From: Epiperipatus broadwayi
Lineage: Eukaryota; Onychophora; Udeonychophora; Euonychophora; Peripatidae
Length of the DNA: 64,000 bases
NCBI GenBank assembly: GCA_028023455.1
Contig: JAQFVV010006639.1
Coordinates: 380,001-444,000, forward strand
Direction: 5' to 3'
Part shown: positions 34,861 through 47,116 of the stretch, in pieces
How the letters are laid out: every line of letters begins with the position of its first letter
Position numbering within the stretch: the first letter of the stretch is position 1
The notes under the pieces: generated by a model
Told to the model about the DNA's origin: nothing
The model's database searches: none
The model's input: only the letters and a program-made list of their open reading frames with translations
Translations under genes and position numbers: made by a program

Positions 34861-35570
34861 GAAAGTAGGACTAAAGATAAATGTTAAAAAGACTAAAGTA
34901 ATGTTTAATCGATTTGCTCAAAATATAAAAATAAAGATTGATTATGATGAATTAGAAGAAGTTAACAGTTACAAATACCTTGGTCAGATTAATAATACAG
35001 ATGGAAACATAATGTGTGAAATTAATCATAGAATTAAACTTGGTTGGAGTGCTTTTGGTAGAAATAATTTGATACTAAAAGGAAATATGCCTATGTGTTT
35101 GAAAAGGAAGGTTTTTAACAAATGTGTTTTACCAGTTCTTACCTATGGATCTGAGATTTGGGCACTTAATACAAGAGCAATAGAAAAATTCCAGACCACT
35201 CAAAAAAGTATGGAGAGATGCATGTTGGGAATAACAAGAAGAGATTGAAAATGCAATGTATGAGTAAGAGAACAAACAGGTGTTACTGAGCTCATTGAAA
35301 AAAATAAAAGATTGATGTGGAGTTGGGCTGGACATATTGCTAGAAGAGATGATAATAGATAGACAATTGAAATCTTAAACTCGATTCCAAGAGATTGTAA
35401 AAGACCCAGAAAGAAAACACATGTGAGATGGATGGATGAAATAAGAAAATATACAGGGGTGATGTGGAGAAGAGAAGCTAAAGATAGGAGAAGATGGATT
35501 AAACTTGGAAAGACCTTCATCCTGTAGTGGATTGATAATGGTTGTTGTTGATGATGATGATAGAATATTT
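34861..35570 (+). pseudogene. LINE E: RT C-terminal part and 3' end
   Basis: After the family A junction the frame reads VGLKINVKKTKVMF, then YLGQINNTDGN, LPVLTYGSEIWAL and MERCMLGITRRD, the thumb and C-terminal region of a Jockey/RTE-type LINE RT. A stop follows at 35246-35248. In shifted frames the conserved SWAGHIARRDD, RWMDEIRK and RRRWIKLGKTFIL remain. The end has the family 3' signature CTTCATCCTGTAGTGGATTG and a GAT/GTT-rich tail. Catalytic RT motifs lie upstream and are missing, so it is 5'-truncated and dead. Confidence 0.88.
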
Positions 35571-35571
35571 T

Positions 35572-35599
35572 GAATATATATATATATATATATATATAA
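35572..35599. repeat. AT dinucleotide array
   Basis: (AT)n just after the LINE E tail. Confidence 0.9.
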
Positions 35600-35628
35600 A
35601 TTTACAGTATTATTTCTGGAAGTTTTCA

Positions 35629-36082
35629 TGTAGTAAAAATATAATAGTTAAATGGCTGACATTTCAGTACAATAACAAGTATTTTCCTCAGAGCTTCTTC
35701 TTTTTCAAATCATAAGAATGTGTGTGGTGAGATTTAAAATCAATATTTTTTTTCTTTTATGATTTCTTCCTTATTCTTAAATTTGATTGGTTGAGAAATT
35801 TTAAAAAATATTTTATCTTCCAATAGCTTTTTCCAAATATTGTTAATTTTCTTTAATTCACACTTTTCATTTATTCTCTTAAGCCTTTAAATGAAAAATG
35901 TGAATTAAAGAAAATTAACAATATTTGGAAAAACTATTGAAGAATAAAATATTTTTTAAAACTTCTTGACCAATAGAATTTCACCACACACATTCTTAAG
36001 ATTTGAGAAAGAAGAAGCTTTGAGAAAAGTAATTGTTATTGTAATGAAACATCAACTATTTAGCTATTATATATTTACTATA
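35629..36082. repeat. Foldback element, about 450 bp
   Basis: The left arm (TAGTAAAAATATAATAGTTA ... AATTCACACTTTTCATTT) is mirrored by the right arm (AAATGAAAAATGTGAATT ... TATATATTTACTA). The left arm has an extra block of about 45 bp near 35735-35782 that the right arm lacks. No coding sequence. Family unknown. Confidence 0.85.
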
Positions 36083-36084
36083 TG

Positions 36085-36733
36085 GAAATTCCCAGCAGTA
36101 ATACTCTCAATTCATTTATCCATGAGAATATTAGAATTAATATATATATAAATGTGTGTGTGCATGTGTGTGTAAATTAAATGAAGATTTTCATGTTGTG
36201 TGATATTTTATAAATCATGTTTTTGGGTGTAATCATAGTCAATAAAATAAAAGACTGACATTTTGAAAGACTAGATATTTAAACAGGCTTTTGCAAAAAT
36301 GTGAAAGATCTTATCAGAAAAAAGAATATTATAACTTATAAAAAAAATTGATGAATTTATTTGCACTTCATTAAAATCATTCTGATTTAATGTTGAGAGA
36401 AAGGTTTTTTTTCATAATATTTTAATAAGGTTTTGTTTATCTACTTCAGGACATCAACAGGGCTATTTTAAAGAATTAGAGATGAAATATGCTTAGTGAT
36501 AGAGTACTAAATTGCTACAAACCAAGATTGCAATTTGGAAATCTAAACCTACATTCTTCTTGTATTTCTTATATCAAATCAATGTATTTTTCATAATATC
36601 CTTGTTTTAACTCCTATTTAACAGTTTTTATTATTTAAGAAATTTCATCAGATCTAAAAAGCTATTGCATTACATTATTGCATATTTATGTACTGAAACC
36701 ACAGTGAAGTTGTATTTTATTCATATATATATA
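36085..36733. other. AT-rich DNA with possible tRNA-like relic
   Basis: Near 36490-36555, GCTTAGTGATAGAG could be an old box A, but no good box B follows. No gene is recognised. Confidence 0.4.
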
Positions 36734-36734
36734 T

Positions 36735-38881
36735 TGTAACGATCGGAATGGAAGTGGAGATCGAATCTACGATATCTGCACTATATGGGCGCCATCTAGG
36801 CATTTGAGCCTAGAAAAATTTATAAAGTAGGCGGATATGTGCTGTTAAGATTCCACTTTATTTAGATATTCAATCGTTAGCCCAAGTCACTAGCTCAGTG
36901 AAACAGCAGAGATTATAAAATATAACTTTATATCTTAAATATAAAAAAATAAAAGCCATTGCCAGAAATTAACACATAAAAATATTTATTTATGCACATA
37001 TAAAATCATTCTAATATGAGGAATAAGTTTAACATTTTAGATTTTTATATTAATCTTTAATTTTACAATAAATAGATTGCAATAAGGAGTTTAATATTTA
37101 TTTAGTGAGTCGAGTATGAATGGACTACAGAGATCTGCATTTGACAAGAAAATATTCTTTCCCTTATTTAACCTTAGGCCAAAAGTTTGCAGTCAAACCG
37201 GTGCCAATCTATCTGATACATTTATGTATTCAATGTAGCATGAAAATACGACAACACAAAATACTATACTGTCAGGAATGTACATCTGAACAGTAAGTAG
37301 AGTTAGAGAAGACATTGTCTCTCCACCAACAGGAATGCTACATCTGTTGGTGAGTAGAACAATAAACAAAAAAACTCCATAAGAATGGACTGCGGTCCTT
37401 TGTCGACTTACAAACCCATCCATAGGCAAACAGAAGGTGTGTGGCATATATATGCAATCCTGCCTGTAGCAGATCTCATACTACATCTACTAATTACACA
37501 AATATATCCAATCCATTGAGCTAATTCAACTACAAAATGAATAACCTAAGATTTACCTCCCTTAAACTATATATATAACTTTACAAATCTATACAGCCAT
37601 TCACGCCCGACTTAAATTTAACCTTAAGATACGTTCGCACAGATGAATTTTATACAATTTGTTTTATAATGTTGAGTATAGATCGGCTGCATAGATTCCA
37701 CAGTTAAAAACATTCCAAAATAAACATAACCGATCAAAATATAGTCATTGAAAATGTCAATTGCAGAGGGAATACAAGAAACCCAATGGTATTCATCATA
37801 AGATACCGCATCGACATCAGTGACCTATATATTCTAATCGAATATGAAAACCACAACATAATTAACCACTAATGAATCCATGCAATGTCTATACCCAACT
37901 TTAATTTCATGCATTTAATAATTTAAACGATAAATATTAATACAAATAAAAAATAATAAAATGGAAATGATTTTTTCTTTTAGCAAGCAAATATGTAAAA
38001 CTTAAACATTTATAATTAATTTGAAACATAAGTCAGATATATATAATTTAAATATTGATTGTCAATTTGAAAATCAGATAAGAATTCCTTTTTTTAAATT
38101 TAGGTTAGCTGAATTTTAAAAGTTTGAACGAAAGTTCTTAATTATTTTTTTTAAATTGTAAAGTTCATAGCTCACTGTAGAAGAGTCCAGGTTCCTGTTT
38201 TTAATTCCCATGATGTCTCCATTGGAAGATTGCTCTGATGTTCTGGAGGTAGCATTTAGCTGGTTCCATTCTGGTATTACAGTCTTTCTTTTTTTTTAAA
38301 AATAAGTGAGAGAGAACGACAAGTGCATCTTGTTGCTCATCTCACCAAATCAAGTTCGAAACTATCTGGAAAACTGTATTTATCTTTTTATAGTATCCAT
38401 GCGGATTCAACCAACAAAACATCACTAATCCATCCTGTTCATTCGGGTCTGGGCTGAGGCTTGGTGCTTCCATTGGTCAAGCTAATTTCTCTTTATTCTC
38501 TTATCTAATTTTCAACTGACTTTTTAATTACACAAGAGCCCTAAAGCTAGCTTGCTTTTCAATTAATAAACAATCACTTCCATTTACAGATTACAGGAAT
38601 TAATTAATACCTGTTTTTATTTTTACCTACATTATTTCTTTATTAAAATATTTTTATATTTAAATCTTGTATTTTTTTATAAAAAGTACGTTCAAATATT
38701 CTTTTTTTAATTTAAAAAAAAAAAATTGTTAAAGTTTAGCATCTGAGCGAATATATACGTTTAACAAACATTTTAATTTTAGCGTTTAGTTTTTTTTCCT
38801 TTTTAATAGATTTTATTTTTATTTGCGAACTTTAAGATTTTATTTTAAATTAATGTAACGGCATATTTATATATCGTTACA
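36735..38881. mobile_element. TGTAAC...GTTACA element 1 (LTR- or TIR-like, 2.1 kb) in an AT array
   Basis: The segment starts TGTAACGATC right after an ATATATAT run and ends ATCGTTACA right before another. The first and last 9 bases are inverted repeats, and the flanks look like a duplicated AT target. A second element at 55954-58502 has the same ends, the same flanks and a similar ATGTAAC-rich subterminal region. TG...CA ends fit a solo LTR; the AT target also fits a DNA transposon. No transposase, integrase or RT is visible. A minus-strand frame at 37193-37447 has no recognisable features. Confidence 0.6.
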
Positions 38882-38899
38882 ATATATATATATATATAT

Positions 38900-39610
38900 G
38901 ATAATCAAAACAAGTTATAAATTTTGTAACTTGCTTTAAGCTTGCATTTTATGATCACTAGATGGAGCTTTACCAATAGCTCCTAACAAACTTTGTTTAC
39001 ATAAATGCCAAAAGAGATAGAATTCAAAATTTCTTTCATTGTCACCCACCTCCAGACCAGCTGTTTGTGAGCTTATTGGCTCATGTCAGTGAAGGCCTGG
39101 GAGACTAGAAACTAGATCTGAATACCAACTCTAAATTCAGCATTTATCAAACACATTTCTATCAGTTTGAAAGCATGAATTTATATATAAACAAAAATAA
39201 AAACTTTAAATTAATAAATTTAATAAATTTTATAATACAGAAGCAGATATTTTTCCATCTGAGAACAATCACATTTATTGCTAATACTTCTTTTGGTTAC
39301 ATTGAAAATTCCTGTTCAAATTTTGATGTATATAATACTTTGTGTAATAAAATATTTTTTAAATGCAAAGCCAAATATAAAAAAAAATTGTAACATATTT
39401 TTTCTTAAATAATAAAATAAAAGTTAATGATGCAGAAATCACATACAAATGGACTGTAAAACATTCTTAAATTGTGTTTGAAAGCTAAAATTTTAAAATT
39501 GTTAATCAAAAATCTGAAATGGGTAACGGTTAGTAGAGATGACTATATAAATTCTAAAATTGATACAATGTTAAAAAGGTACTTTAGTATTACTCCTTAT
39601 ATGATGTAGT
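38900..39610. other. AT-rich DNA, no gene seen
   Basis: Nothing recognised. A short open frame at 39175-39393 is Ile/Asn/Lys-rich low complexity. Confidence 0.55.
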
Positions 39611-39616
39611 ACTCCG

Positions 39617-39760
39617 ATATCATATTACTCTAAATTTGTGATGTTTAAGACAACATTTCCAAGTAATGTGCAGACAAACTTAACTGATAAAATTTGTTCA
39701 CAGATACCATAGAGGCATTATCTTAAACATATCACAAACTTAGAATAATACATCACTGGA
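39617..39760. repeat. Short inverted repeat
   Basis: ATATTACTCTAAATTTGTGA is mirrored by TCACAAACTTAGAATAATA, with about 60 bp between. Probably a MITE-like remnant. Confidence 0.6.
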
Positions 39761-39764
39761 TGTA

Positions 39765-41760
39765 ATATGTCATAGCATGTATAATTTAAAAAAATAATGG
39801 AGACATATATTAATTATGGAAAAAACATAAAAAAAATAAATTAACAGGTAATTATGAATTGTACATGTATTAGATGACACTTTGTGTCACCAAAAACATC
39901 TTCCCTCCTCCCTGCATACTGTAGAGCTTTGTGCCATCATAAACTGCATGTTTAATCTAAAAAAACAAAATGGTAAACTGTTACTTTAATGTAAATGAAA
40001 TATTTATTTTATATAGCACTATGTTTATAAACTGTAATATTAATAATCTACAAAGTGCATGTGCATTAGATAATATTTTAAAAATTATTTCAAAAGAAAA
40101 ACAAATATTTCTATAAAAAAAAATATTTAAGATTTTAAAATGTTTAGCAAAAATAAATAAAACATAAATATAATAACATTTCACTAAAAATGTATTTTTA
40201 AATCTTATAAAAAATACTAATAAATGATGAGAGTCTCTGTGATGGACTGAACTGCGTAATGTGTTTAAGAATGGAAAGGATAAGCACTAAATCCCACAGG
40301 CAAGATTTTTTACTCTTGCAGGTCACCATGTACATATTTTAATCATTGACATTGATTAGTCATGTCAGTATTTGGTTGCCATGACATCATTAACTGAAAC
40401 TTTGAATAAATATTGCCAGATAAAACATCATACCAAAGTACCGTAACAAATGCCAGACTGCCAGAAAGACCATCATTTTCTGATGACAAGACTGCTATTA
40501 AATTTCAATAAGGGAAAAACATTAATGAAAAAAAGATACAATCCAGAGTATATGTGCTTGTGATAAAAGTCTAAAAATTCATTATTTATTTTATCTTAAA
40601 AAACTAAAAATTGTTCCATTAGTTTTTGTACCTTTATTTTTTGAAAAAATGTGAATGAGAGAACACAGTGTTAATATATATGCAACTTTACTTTCTCAAT
40701 TTATTATTAATAACTATATTTCTATTATTTTTAATTTTTGTTTATACTATAATCTTAATTTATATGAATTTTATATACATAAAAAGCATTTGTTTGATAT
40801 ATAAATGTGAGTGTGCTTTTTGAAAAGTATTGTACACCTGCTCAGTAATCAAAAGCTTACTAATAAAATTAAGTTATTATACATGGTGTATGATGTACTC
40901 TTTGCAAGGGGGATTTGAAATAAAATATAGTGCATAGTATGGCTCACTGTAGTATAATACGTTTTTTTTTTTTTAGATCTGGCAACAAAATTGTTAATAG
41001 AATATAATCTTAATCCTTGAGATTGTAAAGTCCTGGATATCATATTTGATGAAGTGAGTCATTTAAGATATGTAACTAAGATATTAACCCAGAGGGATGG
41101 GGACAATTGTAATTTATTATTTTCAATTTATTTCCCATTATTTACATCAATGATATTTTATTCTTATTGTTACTATAATTGTTTTTTGTTAGTTTTATTT
41201 TCTTTCTATGTATTGTTATCAGTATTATAAAATTAAATAACCTAAATCATATATAAATGTTAGTTTTGTATTGTTATTTTTCTAAATAGAAAATAAAAGT
41301 TTTTCTATTCTCGAAACTTATTAATGGATAAAGTTTTTTTTTTTCTTTTCTTCTTTTCTTTTTTTCTGAAGATCCTATTTGATTTCATAAGTTGATTTAT
41401 TTACTCAATTTACTTTATCACTCAATAAACAGAAATCAATTAAAAAAAAGTTCTATGACCTTACTAGACATTTTACTTTTTTTATATTCTAGGTTTTCTG
41501 CTTTATTTTTTTTTCTTCGGTATATATAGTTTTTTTTTTTAAGAAAAAAAAGCTCATCAAATTGATCGAAGATTCTTTTAAGAGTCCACTTGCAGAATGA
41601 ATACAAATAAAGATTAATTGTACAAATTTTAAAACTTTATTATTATTAAATATGATTTTCAAAAAATAAGAAATTAAAAAAAAATTATATGTGTGTGTGT
41701 GTCTGTACTTAGATATTTTAGTTATGTGATTAAAATACTTTAACTGTGATTAAATTTGTA
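39765..41760. other. AT-rich DNA, no gene seen
   Basis: No gene, RNA or known repeat. T-rich tracts lie near 41333-41365 and 41505-41540, and a (GT)n run near 41692-41702. Confidence 0.55.
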
Positions 41761-41767
41761 TTAATTT

Positions 41768-41898
41768 AGATAATATATAGGGGTTTGAACCCAGACATTC
41801 ACACGACCCTCAACAATCCACACTATCTTATACTGCCGATACACTTGATCGCACACATAATTTAACATGGTTGAGGATCGTGTAAAAATATGGCTTCA
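41768..41898. repeat. Inverted-repeat element of about 130 bp
   Basis: TAATATATAGGGGTTTGAAC at the left and its mirror GTTTGAAGCC-type complement (CTTCAAACCCCTATATATTA) at the right. Inner arms CACACGACCCTCAA / TTGAGGATCGTGT also pair. MITE-like. No target duplication beyond TA was defined. Confidence 0.75.
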
Positions 41899-41899
41899 A

Positions 41900-42325
41900 A
41901 CCCCTATATATTACATACTGGAGTGCAGGTATGAAAAAGCCTGTACTGTAGAAAAAAATCATATATTAATTTAGATAGCAAATAGAACATATCTGTGCTA
42001 TATTTTTTAACAATACAGACTTTTATTATGCAATTCTGGTAGATACCTTTATAATAATCGAATTGCCTGTGAAAAAATTAAATACATCAAATGTATTCTG
42101 TAGTAGACTAAGACAAATATAACAGCGTGCATGTGTGTGAGTTATGTTAAGTGTAATATCAGAAAATTTAAAGCATTAACGCATTTCAGTATATATGTGT
42201 CAAATATTATTATATATAATACTAAACTAACCGACTAAACAAATTTCATGACAAATTATTTATTAAATTAATTAGTAATATTATTTATAAAGCCCTAAAA
42301 TCATATGATCACTGTTTCCTATGAT
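41900..42325. other. AT-rich DNA, no gene seen
   Basis: Nothing recognised. Confidence 0.55.
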
Positions 42326-42329
42326 TATA

Positions 42330-42475
42330 TAAGCTGTTAAAACAGTAACAAACTCTCCAGACATTGGTGCCACCTGGTGCAAGCCATAGTAATCAGTGGA
42401 TGCTAGCATTAATTAATTACTATGGATTAAACTGGGTGGCATTACTGCCTTGAGAGTTGGCTGCTGTTTCAATGT
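42330..42475. mobile_element. Family B minimal foldback, copy B6
   Basis: CTGTTAAAACAGTAACAAAC, GGTGCCACCTGGTGCAAGCC and AATCAGTGGATGC fold against ACTGGGTGGCATTACTGC and GAGAGTTGGCTGCTGTTT. No hammerhead. Confidence 0.75.
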
Positions 42476-42479
42476 TATC

Positions 42480-42900
42480 TAGTGTTATAGAATTGAAAAA
42501 ACGAACAGGCAAAAAAAATCGACATTCTTTCTATTCATCTATATTTTCAAATTGACCATAACAACATCTCTATATAAAATTAAGAACAAATATTTTAATA
42601 AGCCAAGAATACGTGAACATTAAATTCAATTTTCTAATTTTCATTTACAAGATAACATCAATTTGTATTTAATAACCTTATATATCTTTCATTATTTATA
42701 CATATAACAATATAATCAATGCATAATGCTGAAGAGCCATAAAACAAACAAATATCATGGCAAACTTCATATTTATTTAACTAATATGGCTACATAAAAC
42801 ACAAATCATCTTAAATGTAACTTCTTAGACCATATGATACCTGATACTACAGAAATAAATTTAGTAAATCTTTTTTAAGCTATAGATATGTAACTATATA
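42480..42900. other. AT-rich DNA, no gene seen
   Basis: Nothing recognised. Confidence 0.55.
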
Positions 42901-42915
42901 ACTAAAATATAAATC

Positions 42916-43234
42916 TTTAAGCATCACATGATCACCATCTCTTATACTAGCACATAATTGTTTATAAACAAGGCAAAACTCTCCATACAGTAACGCCACC
43001 CTGTGCCAACCAAAGTAATCAATGGATGCCAGAAGGCTTGTGCATAAAATCCCTATCTAATGCCTACTAGTGCTCTCAGATTCAAAGCTCCTCACTGATG
43101 AAGGCCACAAGCCAGAAACTAGTCTGGGGATATTGGATGAGTAGGCATTAGACAGGGATTTTATGCACAAGCCTTCTGGCATCCATTGATTACTCTGGTT
43201 GGCACAGGGTGGCACTACTGTATGGAGAGTTTTG
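42916..43234. mobile_element. Family B foldback element, copy B7, with 12-bp target duplication
   Basis: Flanked by AAAATATAAATC at 42904-42915 and 43235-43246. The left arm starts near GCATCACATGATCACC and continues with AAACAAGGCAAAACTCTCC. The right arm ends GGAGAGTTTTGCCTTGTTTA. The right half carries a well-preserved hammerhead-like segment. No coding sequence. Confidence 0.9.
43079..43138 (+). ncRNA. Best family B hammerhead-like motif
   Basis: CUGAUGA (43095-43101) and GAAAC (43115-43119) are intact. Stem II is GGC/GCC with loop CACAA, but its closing pair is A against A. The stem III region is the self-complementary ACUAGU (43118-43123), followed by the proper cleavage base C43124. 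Stem I pairs CUCCUCA-side bases with UGGGGAU, and after an internal loop CAAA with UUGG. These are the expected type I parts in the right order. The A-A closing of stem II is the main doubt. Confidence 0.5.
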
Positions 43235-43249
43235 CCTTGTTTATAAAAT

Positions 43250-43635
43250 ATAAATCATTAGTAAATCTTTCTATGAGCTATAAAAATTAAATTGTTTATT
43301 TAGAAAGTTTAAATTTACAAGCCCTAGTCTTTATCATAAATGTTATCAAGATTGCTAAAAAGATGAACTTTATATTGTTAAATAAATTCTGCAGTCTTCA
43401 CATTTTCTCTTTTAATAATTTATAATTCATTACTATATTTTTAATAAGATATAATCAAATTAAAAGAAGATATATATTAACTTAGCAAATAACATGATTT
43501 ATAATATCTAAATTACAATTAATATTTTACTTAAAGTGTCTATAATAATATTTGTTGTTTATATTTGACCCTGCTGCTCTAAACATAAATTTAGCCAATA
43601 GAAAAGTAATAATTAAACTTTTTATATTTAGAATT
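43250..43635. other. AT-rich DNA, no gene seen
   Basis: Nothing recognised. Confidence 0.55.
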
Positions 43636-43639
43636 ATTG

Positions 43640-44430
<791 letters not shown>

Positions 44431-44436
44431 TGCTAA

Positions 44437-44500
44437 GAATTTAAATTAATCAAAGAAAAGACTGCTATAGGATTTAAATTAATCAAAGAAAAGACTACTT
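44437..44500. repeat. Direct repeat of about 34 bp
   Basis: TTTAAATTAATCAAAGAAAA occurs twice in tandem. Confidence 0.85.
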
Positions 44501-44504
44501 TGTA

Positions 44505-45185
44505 AAAATAAAGATGATGCTTAAATGAACATGTGATTACAAAAGTTATTCAGTACATTTTGTAATTAAAAGAATTAAAAAATATTTTAATTAAATAATT
44601 TTTTTTCTTCAGTCCAAAATAATGTGTCCCCACATTTTCTGATGGATGTAAAATCTAAAAAAAATAAAAAACATTTGTATTAGAATTATAATTTTATTTT
44701 ATTAATTAAGAAAAAAAACTTAATCATGGTGCATATCAATTGGTATGTTCCCTTACAGATAACTATACATAATGAGACTAATTTTAAGTCAAAAGCATGT
44801 AAACTCAAAAAGAGATCTGTTTTTAATAGAACTTCTTAGTATTTGAAGTTTAGGATTATACAGAGAGATATGCTAATGATCCTAACTATGTTGACTGCAT
44901 AACTTTCTGTCAGTGACATTACCGTTCAGTGTATATTAAATTTAAAATAAGGAATGGCAATGTATGTAAAAGGTCTATCTACTTACATATACATGCACAA
45001 CTAAAAGAAAAACCAATTGTTAGTAAAAGATTCTAATTTTATACATTAAGCAACTATTGAGTGAAAAACCCAGCAATATTTAAACTATGTATATATGACA
45101 TAAACATAATAAAAAAAACTTATTGTTAATAGTAAGAGGATTTGAACACAAACTTTCAAGCACACTTCAGCTATTGATATCTCAT
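44505..45185. other. AT-rich DNA, no gene seen
   Basis: Nothing recognised. Confidence 0.55.
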
Positions 45186-45189
45186 ACAA

Positions 45190-45320
45190 CTATACATATA
45201 ATCACACAAATGTGAAAAAAATAAATGTTCTCCAATATACATATTTTGTGCTGAACTAGCAGCCATCAGTTGGTTCAGGTCATTATCTCCTACACACTTA
45301 TATAATCAATGTTCAATTTA
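45190..45320 (-). mobile_element. Family A repeat, inverted copy A2
   Basis: The minus strand repeats the hammerhead part of family A: GAACCAACUGAUGGC at plus 45262-45275 and ATATGTATATTGGAGAAC. It stands head-to-head with A3. The core is CUGAUGG and GAAA is AAAA, so the ribozyme is dead. Confidence 0.7.
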
Positions 45321-45335
45321 TATTAAAATATATGG

Positions 45336-45625
45336 ATGGCTGAAGAGTTGGTGGGTGGAATAGATTGAAGTCTGTCCATTAAAGTTTGAAGATTTGCTAT
45401 CTTAATATATACTGAGCAGTGATTATATATATGAGTAAAAGATAATGATCTGGACCAACTGATGAGTGCTAATTCAGCACGGAATGTGTATATTTTGAGA
45501 TCATTGATCTTTTTCACCTGTATGTGGTCATGTGTATTGGTTGTATAAAATGGAGTGGATAGCTGTAGGTAACTTAAAATTCTAATTTCAAGTCCTAATT
45601 GCATTATGTTCCATATAGGCAATAT
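45336..45625 (+). mobile_element. Family A repeat, copy A3
   Basis: GGCTGAAGAGTTGG, GATTGAAGTCTGTCCATTAA, a hammerhead core and GATGGAGTGGATAGCTGTAG line up in the same order as in copy A1. The open frame on the opposite strand here (45323-45622) is a shadow. Confidence 0.75.
45439..45515 (+). ncRNA. Family A hammerhead with one core change
   Basis: CUGAUGA (45459-45465) is followed by a perfect 5-bp stem II GUGCU/AGCAC around AAUUC, then GGAAU where GAAAU is expected, so one core A is G. Stem III would be AU/AU around GUGU with site base A45492. Stem I includes CCAA and a strong outer helix AUGAUC/GAUCAU. Apart from one base it is a complete type I hammerhead. Confidence 0.6.
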
Positions 45626-45629
45626 TCTT

Positions 45630-46990
45630 TATATATATAAACATAGTAATGTGTCTGTATATTTTATTAATGCCCTACATTTTAGGAACCATTTTAAGTA
45701 AGTATCTCATATTAGTAATGCCAGAAATTTAAATGAAATATTACCACACATTGCATATCAAATTAGGTAATTGGAGGACAATTAAATGTTGTACAACTAT
45801 ATAAAAAACTCAGTTTTATGAACTATACCTATACACTAGAGCATGAGTAACATACCATTTAATCAAATCCAAATTTATTTATTTAATCTAACTTAATAAT
45901 ATTTCTAATTTATGAGCACCATATACTAAATCCCTCTGCCTTCATTACATTATTAGCACCTTGAATCAAACATACCATAAATGTGTCAAAAGTCAGAATG
46001 TCAATTATTATTGGACAATTGTAAATAGGGCACATGATGAAATTGTACCCATTAAGGAGATTGATATGTTTAAACAAATATTAAGATGAATAAAAAAAGA
46101 ATTCCCAAATAAATGATAATAATATAACTTTATTATAATGATATGCATGAATAAATTAAAATAAATTTGCTTAACAATTGACAAAGAAAATAAATAAATA
46201 ACCAAAGTAAAAATAAATAAATACCCAATATCGACAACTTTATTGAAATCTTATTTAGTCCTTACAATTTTTTTTTATTTAACTTAGAAATTTTTACTAT
46301 ATTTTCAAAAAAACCTTAGATAAATGAAAATAAATAATAATCTTCCACTTACATTTTATGAGTCGAAAATAAATTTATATTTCAATGAACAAATACATTC
46401 AAACATATAAAACAATTATTACTCTTATAGCACAACCTACATTATTTTACTCATTCATTCCGGTTATTCGTTATGACTATTTATTTGTTATATATATTTT
46501 ATTTATTTAGACAATAATATATTTGGGATTTATGCAAATATATTGGAATAATATTTCTGTATTAAATATCTTTCCATAAATGTATTAAAACATTTTAAAC
46601 TATTGAGCCATAAAGTATTTTTTTATACGCTCTTTTCTGTTTAATATTTATTATAAACACAGATGAGCTCACTTATAATTTATTTAACTAGACCATATTA
46701 AGATTATTATACGTAAATATATATGATTGATAAAATAGATTAAAAAATACATTAAACATTAGGATATTTAAAAAAGCAAATTACATTAATAAACGTGATA
46801 AAACAATACAATTACCAACTGTAGGGTTACGATTTCTCACACAAATGAATAAAAACTAAGAAAACTACCCAATTTAAGTCAAATTATTAAACAATCACGT
46901 GATAAGCTATCTCTGCGTCAGCCACGTGATTACTATTTTTCACCCATTTAAGGGTGTTATTTTGTCAAAATGTCATACTTTATTTTAATT
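45630..46990. other. AT-rich DNA, no gene seen
   Basis: No gene or known repeat. A pair of CACGTG sites at 46896 and 46923 is noted separately. Confidence 0.55.
46896..46928. promoter_or_regulatory. Two E-box CACGTG sites 27 bp apart
   Basis: ATCACGTGAT at 46894-46903 and CCACGTGATT at 46922-46931. CACGTG is the binding site of bHLH factors such as MYC/MITF/USF in animals. There is no gene nearby, so function is unproven. Confidence 0.25.
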
Positions 46991-47008
46991 TTATCAAACA
47001 AGTTGCTT

Positions 47009-47105
47009 CCGTCAAGCGTTGATGGCCTAGTGGTTAGCATAGCTGCCTTCCAAGTAGCTGGACCGGGTTGCTTCCTGGTCAACGCATTTGACACATAAAA
47101 AAACA
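47009..47105 (+). mobile_element. tRNA-Gly-derived SINE, copy 2, with 11-bp target duplication
   Basis: The body 47016-47085 closely follows animal tRNA-Gly(UCC): acceptor stem GCGTTGA/TCAACGC, D-arm TGGCCTAGTGGTTAGCAT and anticodon arm GCTGC-CTTCCAA-GTAGC with anticodon TCC. The T-arm lacks bases (GGGTTGCTTCC), so it is not a working tRNA. The tail ATTTGACACATAAAAAAA matches copy 1. Flanks ACAAGTTGCTT at 46998-47008 and 47106-47116 prove retroposition. Confidence 0.92.
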
Positions 47106-47116
47106 ACAAGTTGCTT

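Noticed and set aside
47016-47085. Functional tRNA-Gly(UCC) gene
   Set aside because: The acceptor and anticodon arms are good but the T-arm lacks bases, and target duplications show it is a retroposed SINE.
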